64,000 bases of DNA from Endocalyx cinctus (taxonomy: Eukaryota; Ascomycota; Sordariomycetes; Amphisphaeriales; Apiosporaceae): the NCBI GenBank assembly GCA_001600455.1, contig BCKC01000006.1, forward strand, positions 806,001 through 870,000, in the 5' to 3' direction. Below are positions 11,685 through 23,216 of this stretch, piece by piece. Position 1 is the first letter of the stretch. Every line of letters begins with the position of its first letter. Made by a program: the position numbers and the translations under genes. The notes under the pieces were generated by a model, which was not told the origin of the DNA, searched no databases, and saw nothing but the letters and a program-made list of their open reading frames with translations.

Positions 11685-13190
11685 ATGTCAGATAGCCCAG
11701 ACCTATCTTTGCCCTCAAAGGCACCGTCAATGATACGTTATCATGATGAGCCTATGAATTTATACCCTGCAGCTCTATATACTCTTGTCGAATTGACCGA
11801 CGCGGAAATTGGTGACCTCGAGCGTGAGTGTGAAGCTGAATGCGGCGAGCGGGGCACCAACGTGCGTCTCGCCCCGCAGCCACGTTTTGTCGGTTGGCCA
11901 CTTCGCGCCGTCTTCGACTATCATCTCGAGCTAGGAACACAAAATACATTTGATCCCAAGTATTTTATCGTCGCCGTCGATAAAGACTGGCAAAACAAGG
12001 GAGTCATACTAGTAACCCTAGATGACGACGAGCTTGACTGCAACGTTGACTCTTTCCGTATTAAGGCGGTCGATTCCGGTTTAAGTGTGGTCAATCTGCA
12101 AATTGGGAATTCTTCGTGGGACGAGGAGAAAGAGAATTATGAACTCCGTCCTGGTACTAGCGATAACAGTGATGACGACGACAATGACCATGACGATGAT
12201 GATGGTCCACCAGCTCCAACCAAAAATGTTCCCCTAGGCTATTATATCCCAATCTATATGCACTCACATCTAGACGAAGACAAAGTCATTGCCAAACTAG
12301 AACCAGCGTCACGATATAAATCGCCCGAGGACTATGCCTGCCGCGTCCAAGCCAAAATCGGCCCTATATTACATCCTACCTTTGCTAATACACCTGCTCC
12401 AGAGATGATCCAGGAAGCTGTTACCCTACACCCTCGACGCTGTGCAAAGAACCGATATCTACACAGATCTTACATCCTCGTCATAGATACAGTCGACCCT
12501 GACGAAAACGGTATGCTAATGGTTCAACTTTCCTGGTGGGATTCGAGCCGCTTAAGGAAAGCCAAAAAGGCGGACTTGCATAAAATTGGGATTGAGTTGG
12601 CCGTCTGTACTCCTCAGTGCATCCGCATCCCGTATTTATGTTACGAAGGTCTGCAATCGCGTTTCTTGACCCTGGCGAACGGCGACGCCGAATGGCCGTC
12701 AGGAAACGTGCGCAACCGGCCCGTCTTCCTCGTCTTCCAGTACAACACGCACGGGAAGGAGCTCGGCTTCGGCGTCGACTCGATCGATCCCGACGCCGCG
12801 AGATGGAAGCCCGGAGAGGAGCGGCTGGTGTGCGTGCCCGAGCTGGTTAAGGTTCCCGAAGGGGGTCTGGAAAGGATCGCTTGGAGCTACGACGAGGCCG
12901 TGAGACGATTTCCTTGGATGTGCCGGGAGATGCGTTTTGTCGAGGGCTTGGATAATACTTTCTTCATCTGCGTCGATACGGATAATGTGGATAAGACGGG
13001 AGTGATGCTGGTGCGAAGGAAATGGGACGGGAACGTATGGAACCGAACACGGGAGGAGTTGCTTGGTTTGCCTGTTAATGGTGTTAAGAATGTACAGGCT
13101 CCCATCAAGGAAGCACTTGCGCTTCTGGAAAAGGGGAGGAAGGGTAAAACGGATGGGATGAGTAAGAGCTTGAAGAAATTCTTCTCATAA
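11685..13190 (+). CDS. acidic protein of 501 aa with repeated DUF6924-like units
   Basis: Single exon from the ATG at 11685; an upstream in-frame TTG at 11667 is not a plausible eukaryotic start. The protein is built from several diverged copies of one unit, each containing a beta strand, an aspartate turn and a second strand: YFIVAVDKDWQNKGVILVTL (residues 93-112), SYILVIDTVDPDENGMLMVQ (262-281), a weaker VFLVFQ unit near 350, and TFFICVDTDNVDKTGVMLVR near 443. The first unit continues into SVVNLQIGNSSWDE, which resembles the C-terminal half of DUF6924-type domains from memory; I am not certain of this. An Asp-rich linker (about 160-173) separates units one and two. There is no signal peptide or transmembrane segment, so it is probably cytosolic. 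Function unknown. A block at about 12655-12860 is far more GC-rich than the rest of the gene. Confidence 0.75.
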   Translation: MSDSPDLSLPSKAPSMIRYHDEPMNLYPAALYTLVELTDAEIGDLERECEAECGERGTNVRLAPQPRFVGWPLRAVFDYHLELGTQNTFDPKYFIVAVDKDWQNKGVILVTLDDDELDCNVDSFRIKAVDSGLSVVNLQIGNSSWDEEKENYELRPGTSDNSDDDDNDHDDDDGPPAPTKNVPLGYYIPIYMHSHLDEDKVIAKLEPASRYKSPEDYACRVQAKIGPILHPTFANTPAPEMIQEAVTLHPRRCAKNRYLHRSYILVIDTVDPDENGMLMVQLSWWDSSRLRKAKKADLHKIGIELAVCTPQCIRIPYLCYEGLQSRFLTLANGDAEWPSGNVRNRPVFLVFQYNTHGKELGFGVDSIDPDAARWKPGEERLVCVPELVKVPEGGLERIAWSYDEAVRRFPWMCREMRFVEGLDNTFFICVDTDNVDKTGVMLVRRKWDGNVWNRTREELLGLPVNGVKNVQAPIKEALALLEKGRKGKTDGMSKSLKKFFS

Positions 13191-13785
13191 GTGTTTACTT
13201 TCACATGTGCAGACCACGCAATAAATTTGATTCACTACTTACTACATTGTTTCAAGTCATAGCCATCAGTTATCCATTATTAGAGTTGATTAGCCCAGAC
13301 TTAGTTACAATGAACTGGTAAGAAGACCTCTTACCATCGTCGTTCTGCTCATTCAAAATAACTCTGCTTGTTGGTAGAGCAATTGTAAACGTAAATTATA
13401 AGAATACACCCCGTATATTATAGCGGCGAACCCCCCCCCTAAGTATAGGATGCTCATGCTTTTTTGAGGTATAGTAATTAGAACACTGCATTATATGGAC
13501 ATGTGCCACTCTGGAGCTTAAAGATAGTTTGGTAAGTACGCCGGCGTATGATAATGATTTACATCATTATGATGGAAGAACAATATCAATTACCTATTCC
13601 AGGATCTGTTTTACTCTGCCGTTGACTAATGCAAGTCGTAATCACGCCAAAAAGACAGACTCTGGGATAGGCAATAATTAGATACAGAAGCTTTGAGTAT
13701 TACATCTAAAGTTAACCACAATACTCAGGTTCCACTTTAATAAAAATCTTTTCTTTTCCACGATTCCCCAATCTGAGTTAAGATA
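13191..13785. other. intergenic, convergent 3' ends
   Basis: AT-rich spacer between the 3' ends of the acidic-repeat gene (+) and the P450 gene (-). A C9 run lies near 13431. Nothing else recognised. Confidence 0.6.
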
Positions 13786-15638
13786 TTAGTTCTTCTTCCT
13801 CTTGACCAAGATCTTAACATCATCAGGAGGGAAGCAAGCCTCGGTCAACCACGTATTACCCGGCCTCTTCCCATTATACTCATCGGGGAACTTGACGTCG
13901 TAATTCCTCAAAACGTAAGCGACGATCATCTTAAGTTCAAAGTCGACGAGGAACCGTCCGGGGCAGGCGTGCCGACCGTGGCTGAAGGGCAAGTGCTGAG
14001 CCGAGGTCGAGACGAAGCTGAGGTTACCTAAGCCGGGCCTCCCTTGCTCGTCCGCGACGGCCTCGCGTGCCCTCGCGAAGCGGAAAGGGTCGTACTTCAG
14101 CGGGTCCTCGAAGTTGTCCCCGTCCGTTTGCGGGTGGTACGAGATGAAGGAGACGGTGCTCCCCTTGGGCAGCACGACGCCGTCCTCGGTCGTGAGCCCT
14201 TCCGTGACGATCGTGCGGGTCACGGCCCGCGTGCCGAACCCGTGGAGCCTCATGGTTTCCCTCGCGGCGCTGTCCGCGCGCGTCATGGCCGCCACTTTCG
14301 CCTTCGACCATAGGGGATCCGAGCCGATCACCCGCTCGACCTCGTCTCGCAGGACCGACAGCGTGTTGAATTCGGCATCCGAGTCGATGATGTCCAGGAT
14401 CATGTTGACGATCTGGATGCTCGTCTGGTGCATCGAGCCGAAGTTGGCGATGGCGAGACGGTTCGTCATGGCTTCGGGGCTGAAAACTTCGTCCTTACGC
14501 TCCTTCATCGCGTACTCGAACATCATCTGCATATGGTCCTGGGGCACCCGCTTCTCATTTTCTGCCATAGCCGACGAAGAAGAATCCTCTTTATTATCAT
14601 TGTTCTTCCCCTGCACAATCTGCAACCGTTCCTCCCATACAGGCCTGAAATACTTCAACAGCTGCGGCATCTTCAGACGTGCAGGTATAGCACCGAGTCG
14701 ACCGATTAGCGGCCTGAGAAATTTCGGGCATCCACTACCCAAGCCTGCGTTGATGACGAGACAATCGGACAAATCCAAACACAATTTCAGATATTCATCA
14801 TTCCGACCTAGTTCAGATGCGTTAGTAAGCTACTCACATTTGAATACGTAGTTATAGAACACAGAGATGGGGAAAGAAGTGGTAACAAGCTCACACAAGG
14901 GTAAGCCCTCGGCGGAATCGCCTAGCGTGAATCTAGTGGCAGCTTGGGCCACGATAAGGCGTATGGTAGGCATAAGATCTATGGTCTTCCAGTTGTCGGT
15001 ATCGGTACCGAAGCGGGCGTCGAAGGCGAGGCCGAGCTCCTCGTTCATAGCGGCGCAGACGTTCTCCAGGACGGTGTTGAGCTCCGTCTTCACGAGCATG
15101 CCGCCCCAGGAGTCGGCCGCAAATTTGTCGTGTCCGAACACGTACCGGGGCTGGATAATGTCGACCTGGGCGACCGAGGCACTTATGGACGATTCGGGCT
15201 TCGACATAAGCCACCGCATCGAGCTGAGCGGCAGTATGACATTGTCCGAAAAACCTAGGCCCGGAGCTAGCACAGTGATACCTCTCTTCGAATACTAGAA
15301 AATTAGAAATAAAAAAAAATTGCAATTGGATATTAGCATTTTGTCTATGTTATCTTAATAATTACTTCTTATTTTTTTATCTTTAATTGGTTTCATGATC
15401 GCACTTTTTCATAAATTTCCCTATACATGGATAGGGAATCCGTGTGATATCGCCATCGCTGGCTTAAGCTAAACCCCGACTTGCCGGGGGCTCTCCCGAA
15501 GCATCGTAGATTTGGGGGGTACTTGATAGTGAAAAAGCTCTTATAAATAAATGTAGCCGCGGTAAAGATAAGTGAGAAAGCAATAATCCAGTCGTAATAT
15601 CGCATCCCACTTATGAACTTTATCACCAGCTGATCCAT
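13786..15638 (-). CDS. cytochrome P450 monooxygenase
   Basis: Model: complement(join(13786..14807,14838..15294,15405..15638)), 570 aa. Joins give IYEK-YSKRGITVLAPG and FKC-RNDEYLKL, both natural for this family. The second intron is only 30 bp (GTGAGT...CTAAC...CTAG), which is very short. The first intron uses a less usual GTGCGA donor. The N-terminal membrane anchor is at about residues 15-35. The heme-binding loop is FSHGRHACPGR, with the axial Cys near residue 512. The K-helix E-x-x-R is RETMR, and the PERF-like motif is DPFRFAR. The I-helix reads NFGSMHQTS, replacing the canonical AGxDTT, as in fungal CYP68/CYP503-type (ent-kaurene oxidase-like) enzymes. At 570 aa it is longer than the usual 500-530, partly from a Ser/Lys-rich insertion before KRVPQDHMQ. 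It is an ER-anchored oxidase, likely of a terpenoid or polyketide-type substrate. No adjacent biosynthetic partner is visible. Confidence 0.88.
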
Positions 15639-17616
15639 TGTTAATATTTATATATGTATAAAAAAGCGATCAAACAGGTAAACGAATAATAAAAACGAGA
15701 GATTTAGTGAAGGGATCGTTAGATGATGCGGGAAGGGTGTTACATATTCATCTTCGTTTACTTTTTGACATATGGTACGGTAGCAATGACAAATATTCTG
15801 ACATACCCAAAAAGGGACTACCTCCTCCCTCTTAGGGGCTGTTTCTAGCCTGTAAGAGGTTAACGGTTAACCGTTGAAAAGGGACTCGGTTGGAGAAATT
15901 GTTGACACGTTCAGACGTTCTGGCTCTTCAACTAAAGACCCACGCGAACCAGGATATATATTATTTAGTGTAGCCTTTCGTGACTGCGTAACATTTCGGG
16001 TGAGCAAACACCTATTATCAACAAAGGTATGCATTCTGTGTTCATCGTCACGTAACCATAAAAACTTCCTCAAGCCCGTTTTCTGGCGAGGAAGGACAAA
16101 AGAAGAGAAAAAGAATCCAAGTCAATCATTCCCGAAAACTGATATTCGGCAATTTTGTTTACGGGGCGTGTTGCATTCGTTAATTCACTTGGCTTCTCGG
16201 CTACGGGATGTTATAGGTTACGGCGCAGCAAAAAATAATGCCCGATCCGTCCTCACCCTCACGGCGTTGATATATCAGTTTCTTATCCTATCGAATCTAC
16301 TCAAGATAATATATGCATTTTTAAACACCGGTTATTCAGGCAGACAGGCAGACAGGCGGACAGGTAAGAATCGACGGAACTTTCTAATGGGAGTTTGTTT
16401 CATTTACGCTATATAATCTATACTACCAAAGTACAAGTAGGTATATATACTGAGATTAATGTCTTACATGTCTAACTACCGGCAGCTGGATACCGTAGTC
16501 TAAGACATTAATGATGATACTTTGTCTTGGACTAAAAGAGACGTGAAGAGATCGATTATTGAATAAGAAGACAGCGTGATAGCTTTGGTTTACTGTTAAA
16601 TATCGATGAAATACGTTTCCCATTCCTTAAGCTATCAAGTGTTATGGAAACGATGATAGAGAAGATGCTTAATTATGCATAGATATATTCCGGTATCTCA
16701 GGCACAATAGGACTTGACTACAATATGATAGTCGGATTGTATAATTTAAGAAGGTGGAATTTACATCTTACGGAGTCCTACGTAAACCGAGTAACATTAT
16801 CTCGATTAGACTTAATCAAGCGATAAATTCTCTACTTAGAATTATAAGTAGCATCTTATTCAAAAAGCTCAAAAAGCTCAAAGGGCTTAAAATATTTATT
16901 TCTTGTAGGAACTTTCGTGGATAGAGATGGACGCAGGTTGATGCGGCGAAAACGAAAATGCCAATACTCTTGACAATAAATATAATCGTATCTATATTAA
17001 TCACATCGAACATAGCCCTATACACTCGATACCCTAACCTAACACAGTTATAATAGATCTCCACGATTGTCTTTAAAGGAAGGTTTATGTAAAGTTGTCC
17101 ATATCCATGAATATTGGCTCCTGTGTTTGGTGGTAAATATACGCAGTATCCGTACCTCACATGTAAAATTGAGCCGAGGTACCCAGTATACCCCAGGTTC
17201 TGCTTGATCCCACCGCGACAGCCCTGGTAATTCCTCCGCAGCTAGTCGATAACATAATCTTACACGTTCATGCCTTTACTTCACAATTAAAATTATTGAC
17301 AGCTTGATAAATCAAAGCATTTCATCGCGATTTAGTGATTATCAATTGACAAGTTATTTATTCGTTTATTTTCTTTTTTTTATTACTATAATTCTCCTGA
17401 TGATTTTGTTTCATTCTTCGGGAAGTGAAGCGTCTGGTGGATTGACCGGTAACTTCATTCGAATCGATGCCGACGTCATTTATTAATTTATTTTAACTTC
17501 TTTTTTTCCACCTACCATCATAATATAGTAATTCTCTAACTAATTTGTAAAAAAAAAATCTCGCGAAGATATCACGGTACCTTATTTCTTCCTGATCCTG
17601 TGTACTCTACCTCGCG
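15639..17616. other. intergenic region upstream of the divergent P450 and TMEM135-like genes
   Basis: Contains a perfect 14-bp palindrome (15862-15875), a tandem GACAGGC-type motif (16341-16362) and AT-rich sequence. A 180-codon open frame at 15874-16416 (+) has no recognisable domains and I do not call it a gene. Confidence 0.5.
15862..15875. promoter_or_regulatory. perfect palindrome AACGGTTAACCGTT
   Basis: A 14-bp perfect dyad located 224 bp upstream of the P450 start codon. The CGG/CCG half-sites separated by TTAA are the pattern that fungal Zn2Cys6 dimers can bind. The regulatory role is inferred only from sequence and position. Confidence 0.4.
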
Positions 17617-19594
17617 ATGGCGACGGAAGCTGGTCCTTCGAGGCCGCCTCCTCTCGAAATACCCAATGCTGAACCCTTACCAAGATCGAGAAGTTACTCC
17701 AAGCCGAAGCCCATGACATCCTCAACCGTTCCCAGCTCGGCCGACCCAGTACTTCGTAACGCTCTGAGATATACTATTTCTGCCCGCGAATATGAGATTC
17801 TTCATAAATATGTCTTGTCGCGCTCAAGACTGCTACGGAAGAGGGTTCCAAGTGTAAACGCCGTCGAAAAGTATATGGACGGCAAAAATTCTAGCTCTCG
17901 AAGGGCTTCTATCGGAGAAAGACAAGTCTCGGGGGGGAAAGGGAAGGGTAAAGAAAACATTGCGATGAATAGCTTTGGCGGACAGGGAGCCGATAGCTAT
18001 AATGCCCGCGCCATTAGACATGCCTTGCGAGTTTTCTTCGCGACTGGCCTGGGTTTGAAGGCTTACGAGACGCTTTTGGCGCGACTCAAGAAAGATAAAG
18101 AGTACGTATATACGGTTTCAATCTCTGTGTCGCATTGAAACGACTAATTTTGTGATTCTCTAGAACAACACCAAAAAGCGCTAAACAACCTTTCTACAAA
18201 TCACCTACTCTCCGATTATCCCTCTCGCTATCTACCATCCTACTGATGTATCGCCTTTTGTTTCGCTTCTTCGTCAGACTACGCGCCCACCTTCTCGACC
18301 CATCTGCCGCGCCATTTCGTGCGCGTAATCCCCGGACTTCTCAGACATTGACCTCACCGTACGCGCCCGCGATCGGAGCTAGTTTGGCCGGTCTGGCTCT
18401 GGGCATCTACCCGTCCCAGCAACTGCGCGTAACTGTGACTATAATGCTCATGTTCCGCGCTCTCGAGTTCGGTTGGAACCTGTTCGAGGACGAAGGCCTG
18501 ATTTGGGGATGGAGACCCCGAGCTGGTAGCAAGGGGGGTATGATCAAGCGAGAAAGGCCATGGTGGTGGGGTAGTTGGCTGTTGCAGCCGTTCGCCTTTG
18601 GCCAGCTGCTAGATGCTGCCGTCTTCGATCCGGACAGCTCCCCGGTTCGCTTCGTCGATTTCATTTGGAAGAGCACATCCACATATCTGCATAGTGCACC
18701 TCAAAACTTGCCTGACGGCGTCAAATGGCCAGGACCGTGGGAGGTGGCCGGTAGCTTGGCTGAAATGGCAAAAATGAAGTGGCCGTATGTTAACTCATTC
18801 TTCCGTTTGAAACTCCGTTGAATTCCGAAGATTCTTTTGATGATTAAATGCTAACACAAATACTCAACAGACCATATATATCACCTACTCTCTTCCCAGA
18901 TCACTCGGGCTTACCCCCATCACTCTCGCCTATTGGTCCCTTGACCGCACAGGCCCATCCGCTACTCACATCGCTCAGCTGCGCGACTCTACACCCGTCG
19001 GATCCATCATGTCTACGCACTTATCTCACCTTTTGGATACGATCCTTTCCGCGAATCGGTCGAGTCTTGCTAGTATTCTACTCGCTTTTCGCGCTTCCGC
19101 GGTACAAGCTCCTGTACAACGCGCCCCTTCACTTTATCAACAAGCTCCTATCTAAGACCCTGCGCTTATCCGCCTTCGCGACGGGCGCCATCTCGACCGC
19201 GTGGGCCAGCATATGCTTCTTCCAGGCCTGGTTCCCGCGCAACTTCCTCCCGACGCAGCGGTTCTTCCTCGGCGGCTTCTTGGCCGGCCTCTGGGCCTTC
19301 ATCGAGCGCCGGGACGGCCACGCCGTGTTCTTGTACAGCGCCCGCACGAGCGTCGACTCCCTGTGGAAGGTAGGTGTCAAGAGGAGATGGTGGAGAGCGA
19401 TGAAGGGAGGCGACGTCTGGCTGTTCGTCCTCGCCTTAGCCGTCACGGGTGCCGTTTACGAGCGGGACGCTAGGGCCATCAGGGAGAAACCCTGGAGAAA
19501 GGGAATCAGCTGGGTCCGGGGCACGGAATTCCGCGACTGGGGACTCGAGGAAGAAGATATTGAAGAGATTAGAGGTTCGTCGGATAAGGAGTAA
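17617..19594 (+). CDS. TMEM135-like integral membrane protein
   Basis: Model: join(17617..18101,18164..18784,18871..19594), 609 aa. Both introns have good GTACGT and GTATGT donors, TAG and CAG acceptors, and a CTAAC branch in the second. The N-terminal about 130 residues are Ser/Pro/basic and probably cytosolic. Multiple hydrophobic helices follow. The Cys-rich signature LSCATLHPSDPSC and following Arg/Pro helices resemble the TMEM135 Cys-rich region. The late segment FFLGGFLAGLWAFIERR, followed by YSARTSVDSLW, resembles its Tim17-like C-terminal half. In animals TMEM135 acts in peroxisome/mitochondrial lipid and division physiology; the fungal role is inferred by family only. The exon around 19190-19350 is markedly GC-rich. 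Confidence in the gene is high, in the family moderate. Confidence 0.83.
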
Positions 19595-21627
19595 GAGAAG
19601 GAAGAGAAAACACGACTGCTAGCTGGAATGAATAATCCCATGTATTTCCAGCTGGGTAATGACCCCGATGTCATTTGTTCTATTACGATGGGATGATTAA
19701 TGTACAATTTGAAGGTTCACTTTTTTTTTTTTCCTTTATTATGTACTAGCACACTTTTATGGGATTACATAGGCAGAGTTCACTGCCATAATTTTACTGT
19801 TTCGAGGGGGGAGTTTGTGTTTGTTTTACTAAGGTTGGAGTTAGGCATGGCAGAAAAACTCGACCTGCGAGTCGATGACCAGGAATCACAGTGGTTTGGG
19901 GAGAGAGGGGGAAGAGACAGTCAAACTTAAGAATACGAATTATTTCTTTACCATTAAATTAGACTGCCGTCGCATCATGACTGATACCCGGCGTACCAAG
20001 TATCTCATTTACCCGCTCACCTCTCGATAGGGGCAAGACGTTGACCGACAGAAATATCCGAGGTGGGTATATAGAGATTAGGTCTGATGAATTAGAGAAA
20101 AACATATTTATTCATTTATGTTCGGATTTGGAGTTTACCGTTCAGCTTAGATGGCTCAGCCAATTGACGAAGGAGCCAGGGGGGCTAAATGGCGTCAGCA
20201 AAATAAGCTAATATGGAAGCATCTCTGGGAAAATGACCCCGATTTTGTATACATGCAAACATGGTATTTCGGGAATAGCTCATGGGAATTATGGGAGGCT
20301 ACACAAAGGTTGATACCATGATGTTACAGTAGTAAGAAAGTAATGCTGACTTGAACCGCTTGTTGCTACCTGCCTCTCCAGGGAGGACGTATATATACTA
20401 CTAAAGACGTATATGCGGGAAACCCGTGGCGGGAAGCGTTAGTAATGAACCTGCCAGCCTGCTCACTTCTGCATACTAGTATTGAGATGAGCGTTGAATA
20501 GTTCGTGGATAGTTACCAACAAATATTTCCCTAGCAACTTGGCTGCTTTGCATGGCTGCATAGCTGCATAGGTGGATGTCAGGCAATGGTAGATTAATAA
20601 GGACATACTGTAAAGATTGGATACTTCTTTCGTAGGGCGGTGTGATGTGCTGAAGATTTAAGCTTATCTCGCTGGAGAATAGAATATTAGGTACACTATA
20701 CCTACTATAGTGTAGTGGAAATATACTATTTAAAGGATCTCACAGGGGCCCATTTAGGGTCGAAGTTATTGAACTCAGTCAGCACTTAAACTGTGACGCC
20801 GACCAAAATATCTTCAGGTACTCCCAGACTCTGTAAACTTATACTCAGCTTCTTTCAAATACTAACCTAACACCTTTTATCAATCGGCATTCGATACGTA
20901 CCCAGCTTCCTGAGCCTTAAACAAATTCCGCAAGGGCTGTTTCATAATTCAGCAGGAACGTGACAAAAAAAAAACTGTTAGTTTTGTAGTATACAAATCA
21001 ATGAATGCGGAATTTACCCCTGTCAGGTCTATACGAGCGACAATGATGCTTAATATGCGTACTTAACTTAGTAACTACTTCGCATACATATGCCGTTCTC
21101 CTCCTCGCCCCCAGCAGCATCTGCATGCTTCGATGGATCTGACTTACACTGCAAGCCACAACATACCTGTCGGTCCGTTTCTTGAATCCTTCGGTCAAGC
21201 AGATCATCTCCTGATACGTTCTTAATCACACAGCTACATACGCCGCGGTGATCTGATAGATAACCTAAGACGTAAGCTGGTAAGGTCGATCGCTGTGTAC
21301 AATAACTTCTGCAGTCTTCTGTAATCTGCTGGTCTGTGTCATTATTTTACGTGGTATAAAATTACATGTTTGCAGCCCCGGTCAGCGGCTCTTGGTGAAG
21401 ATCCACAAGGCGTTCCGCTGCGCATATCGTGTAAGAATGCTGCCGCCATCATACCCTAACCCTGACCCTGATCCTGGAAGCTGAACAAGCCAGGATGACG
21501 CCAATCGCCATGACATGATATATATCAGTCTATCTTCCCCCCTCTCGAATTAAATATTCCCAACTTGTACGTACCAAGGGGAAATAGGGGTTTGAGGACA
21601 AGTAGCTTCTACAACAACCAATTCAAT
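19595..21627. other. intergenic region with one small open frame
   Basis: Mostly AT-rich. It holds the 56-codon frame listed separately and the promoter of the GH30 gene (TATATATC near 21517). Nothing else recognised. Confidence 0.5.
20151..20321 (+). CDS. possible small protein of 56 aa, Trp-rich
   Basis: Open frame from ATG to TGA with coding-like composition, containing six Trp residues and beginning MAQPIDEGARGAKWRQQNK. No signal peptide or transmembrane helix. I recognise no family. It may be a relic exon or a genuine small ORF. Confidence 0.25.
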   Translation: MAQPIDEGARGAKWRQQNKLIWKHLWENDPDFVYMQTWYFGNSSWELWEATQRLIP

Positions 21628-23216
21628 ATGCTGTTCACCACTCTCGCCCTATTAGGCACCCAAGCCCTTGCCGCGCCGTCCAACAACAACGATGCCATCA
21701 AAGGCCGACAGACATCAGCCCAGGCGTACTGTTCCTCCTCTGATCTTACTTACAAGCTGAGCGCCATCGACGCGCCCGTAGCCGGGAGCGGGAGCCCTTC
21801 CGATCCAAACGCCTCGACCTGGAACCTGACGATCGACGACACGTCGGCGGGACACAAGCAGACGATCCGCGGCTTCGGCGGTTCCGTAACCGACGCAACC
21901 GTCACCGTGATTAACGCGCTATCTTCCGACCAGCGATCGCAGCTGCTCCGGGAACTGGTCACCTCCGACGGCGCCAATTTCAACCTTCTGCGTCATACTA
22001 TCGCGGCGTCCGACCTCTCGGGCCCGCCTGCGTATACGTACGATGATAATGACGGGAATGCCGACACTAGCTTGAGCGGCTTTAACCTCGGCGACCGGGG
22101 AACCGCCATGGCTGAGTTGCTGGCGGAGATTAAAGGTATCAACTCGGATGTGTCTTATTTGGGAAGTCCTTGGAGTGCACCTGGGTGGATGAAGCAGAAC
22201 GGGGTGGGTAGTTCCTCTCTCTCTCTCTCTCTCTCTCTTTTGTTATTACTGTTATCATAGTCGCTAGATGAAATTCGGTTATATCTGCCATTACACGCAT
22301 CCCTATTCTAATAAAAGCCCAGGTTCTCACCGGTAACTCGGACGGCAACAGCCTCAAATCGGAGTATTTCGACCAATTCGCCCAGTACTTCGTCAAGTAC
22401 CTGCAGGCGTACGCCGAACACGGCGTCACTATCGACGCCATCACGATCCAGAACGAGCCGGAGAACAACCAGGACAACGGACACATAACCATGGAACAAT
22501 CCGCAGACGAGGCGGCCTCGGTGACGCAGAACAACGTAGGGCCCGCCTTGCGCGCGGCCGGCTTCGATACCGAAATCTGGGCCTACGACCATAACACGGA
22601 CGATCCGAGCTACCCGCGGACGGTGGTGGACGCGGCCGGCGAATACGTGCCGGCGGCGGCCTGGCACTGCTACGCGGACCCCTTGGACTGGACGGTGCTG
22701 ACGGATTTCAAGAACGACTACCCCGACAAGCACCAGTACATGACGGAGTGCTGGACCTCGCACCTGACGTCGTGGTACCAGTCCTCCAAGAACACGGTCG
22801 GACCCTTGCAGAACTGGGCCGAGGGCTCCATGATGTGGACGCTGGGGACGTGGACTAAGGCCGCCGACGACACGTACGGGCCGTACATCTCGGGCGGGTG
22901 CGGCACCTGCCGGGGCCTGTTTATCGTCGACGAGAACGCGGGCACGTACGAGTTCACCGTCGACTACTACATGCTGGCGCAGTTTTCCAAGTTCATCCCC
23001 AAGGGCGCGACGATACTAGAGGGCACGGGAAGCTACAGCTACGACGGGTACAGCGGCGTGCAGTCGGTCGCTTCCCTGAACCCGGACGGGACGAGGTCGG
23101 TGGTCATTGAGAATACGTTCGAAAATGACATCTTTATCAGACTGGACACGGCGAGCGGGGAGTTGTGGGGTGGGAATGTACCGCCCTCTAGCGTTGTTAC
23201 TTGGATCTTACCTTAG
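21628..23216 (+). CDS. secreted GH30 endo-beta-1,6-glucanase-like enzyme
   Basis: Model: join(21628..22203,22323..23216), 489 aa. The start at 21628 is chosen because it opens directly on a signal peptide (MLFTTLALLGTQALAAP); the in-frame ATG at 21565 would bury it. The intron (GTGGGT...CAG) joins MKQNG to VLTGNSDG. Family GH30 (clan A TIM barrel plus side beta domain) is shown by IRGFGGSVTDA, LGSPWSAPGWMK, acid/base Glu237 in TIQNEPEN and nucleophile Glu335 in YMTECW. The composition is that of fungal neg1-like beta-1,6-glucanases (GH30_3), which cut beta-1,6-glucan of fungal walls and related polymers. The C-terminal side domain (SVVIENTFENDIFIRL) is present, so the enzyme is full length. 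It may act in wall remodelling or mycoparasitism. Confidence 0.9.
22214..22238 (+). repeat. CT dinucleotide microsatellite inside the GH30 intron
   Basis: About twelve CT units lie ten bases after the splice donor of the single GH30 intron. Length polymorphism is likely. A polypyrimidine tract next to a donor is unusual and may influence splicing. Confidence 0.9.

Noticed and set aside
14114..14851. 245-codon open frame on the plus strand opposite the P450
   Set aside because: It is antisense to the GC-rich P450 exons, has no domains and no independent start or splice context; a codon-bias shadow.
15874..16416. 180-codon plus-strand frame
   Set aside because: No recognisable domain, mixed low-quality composition, overlapping antisense frame; not enough to call a gene.
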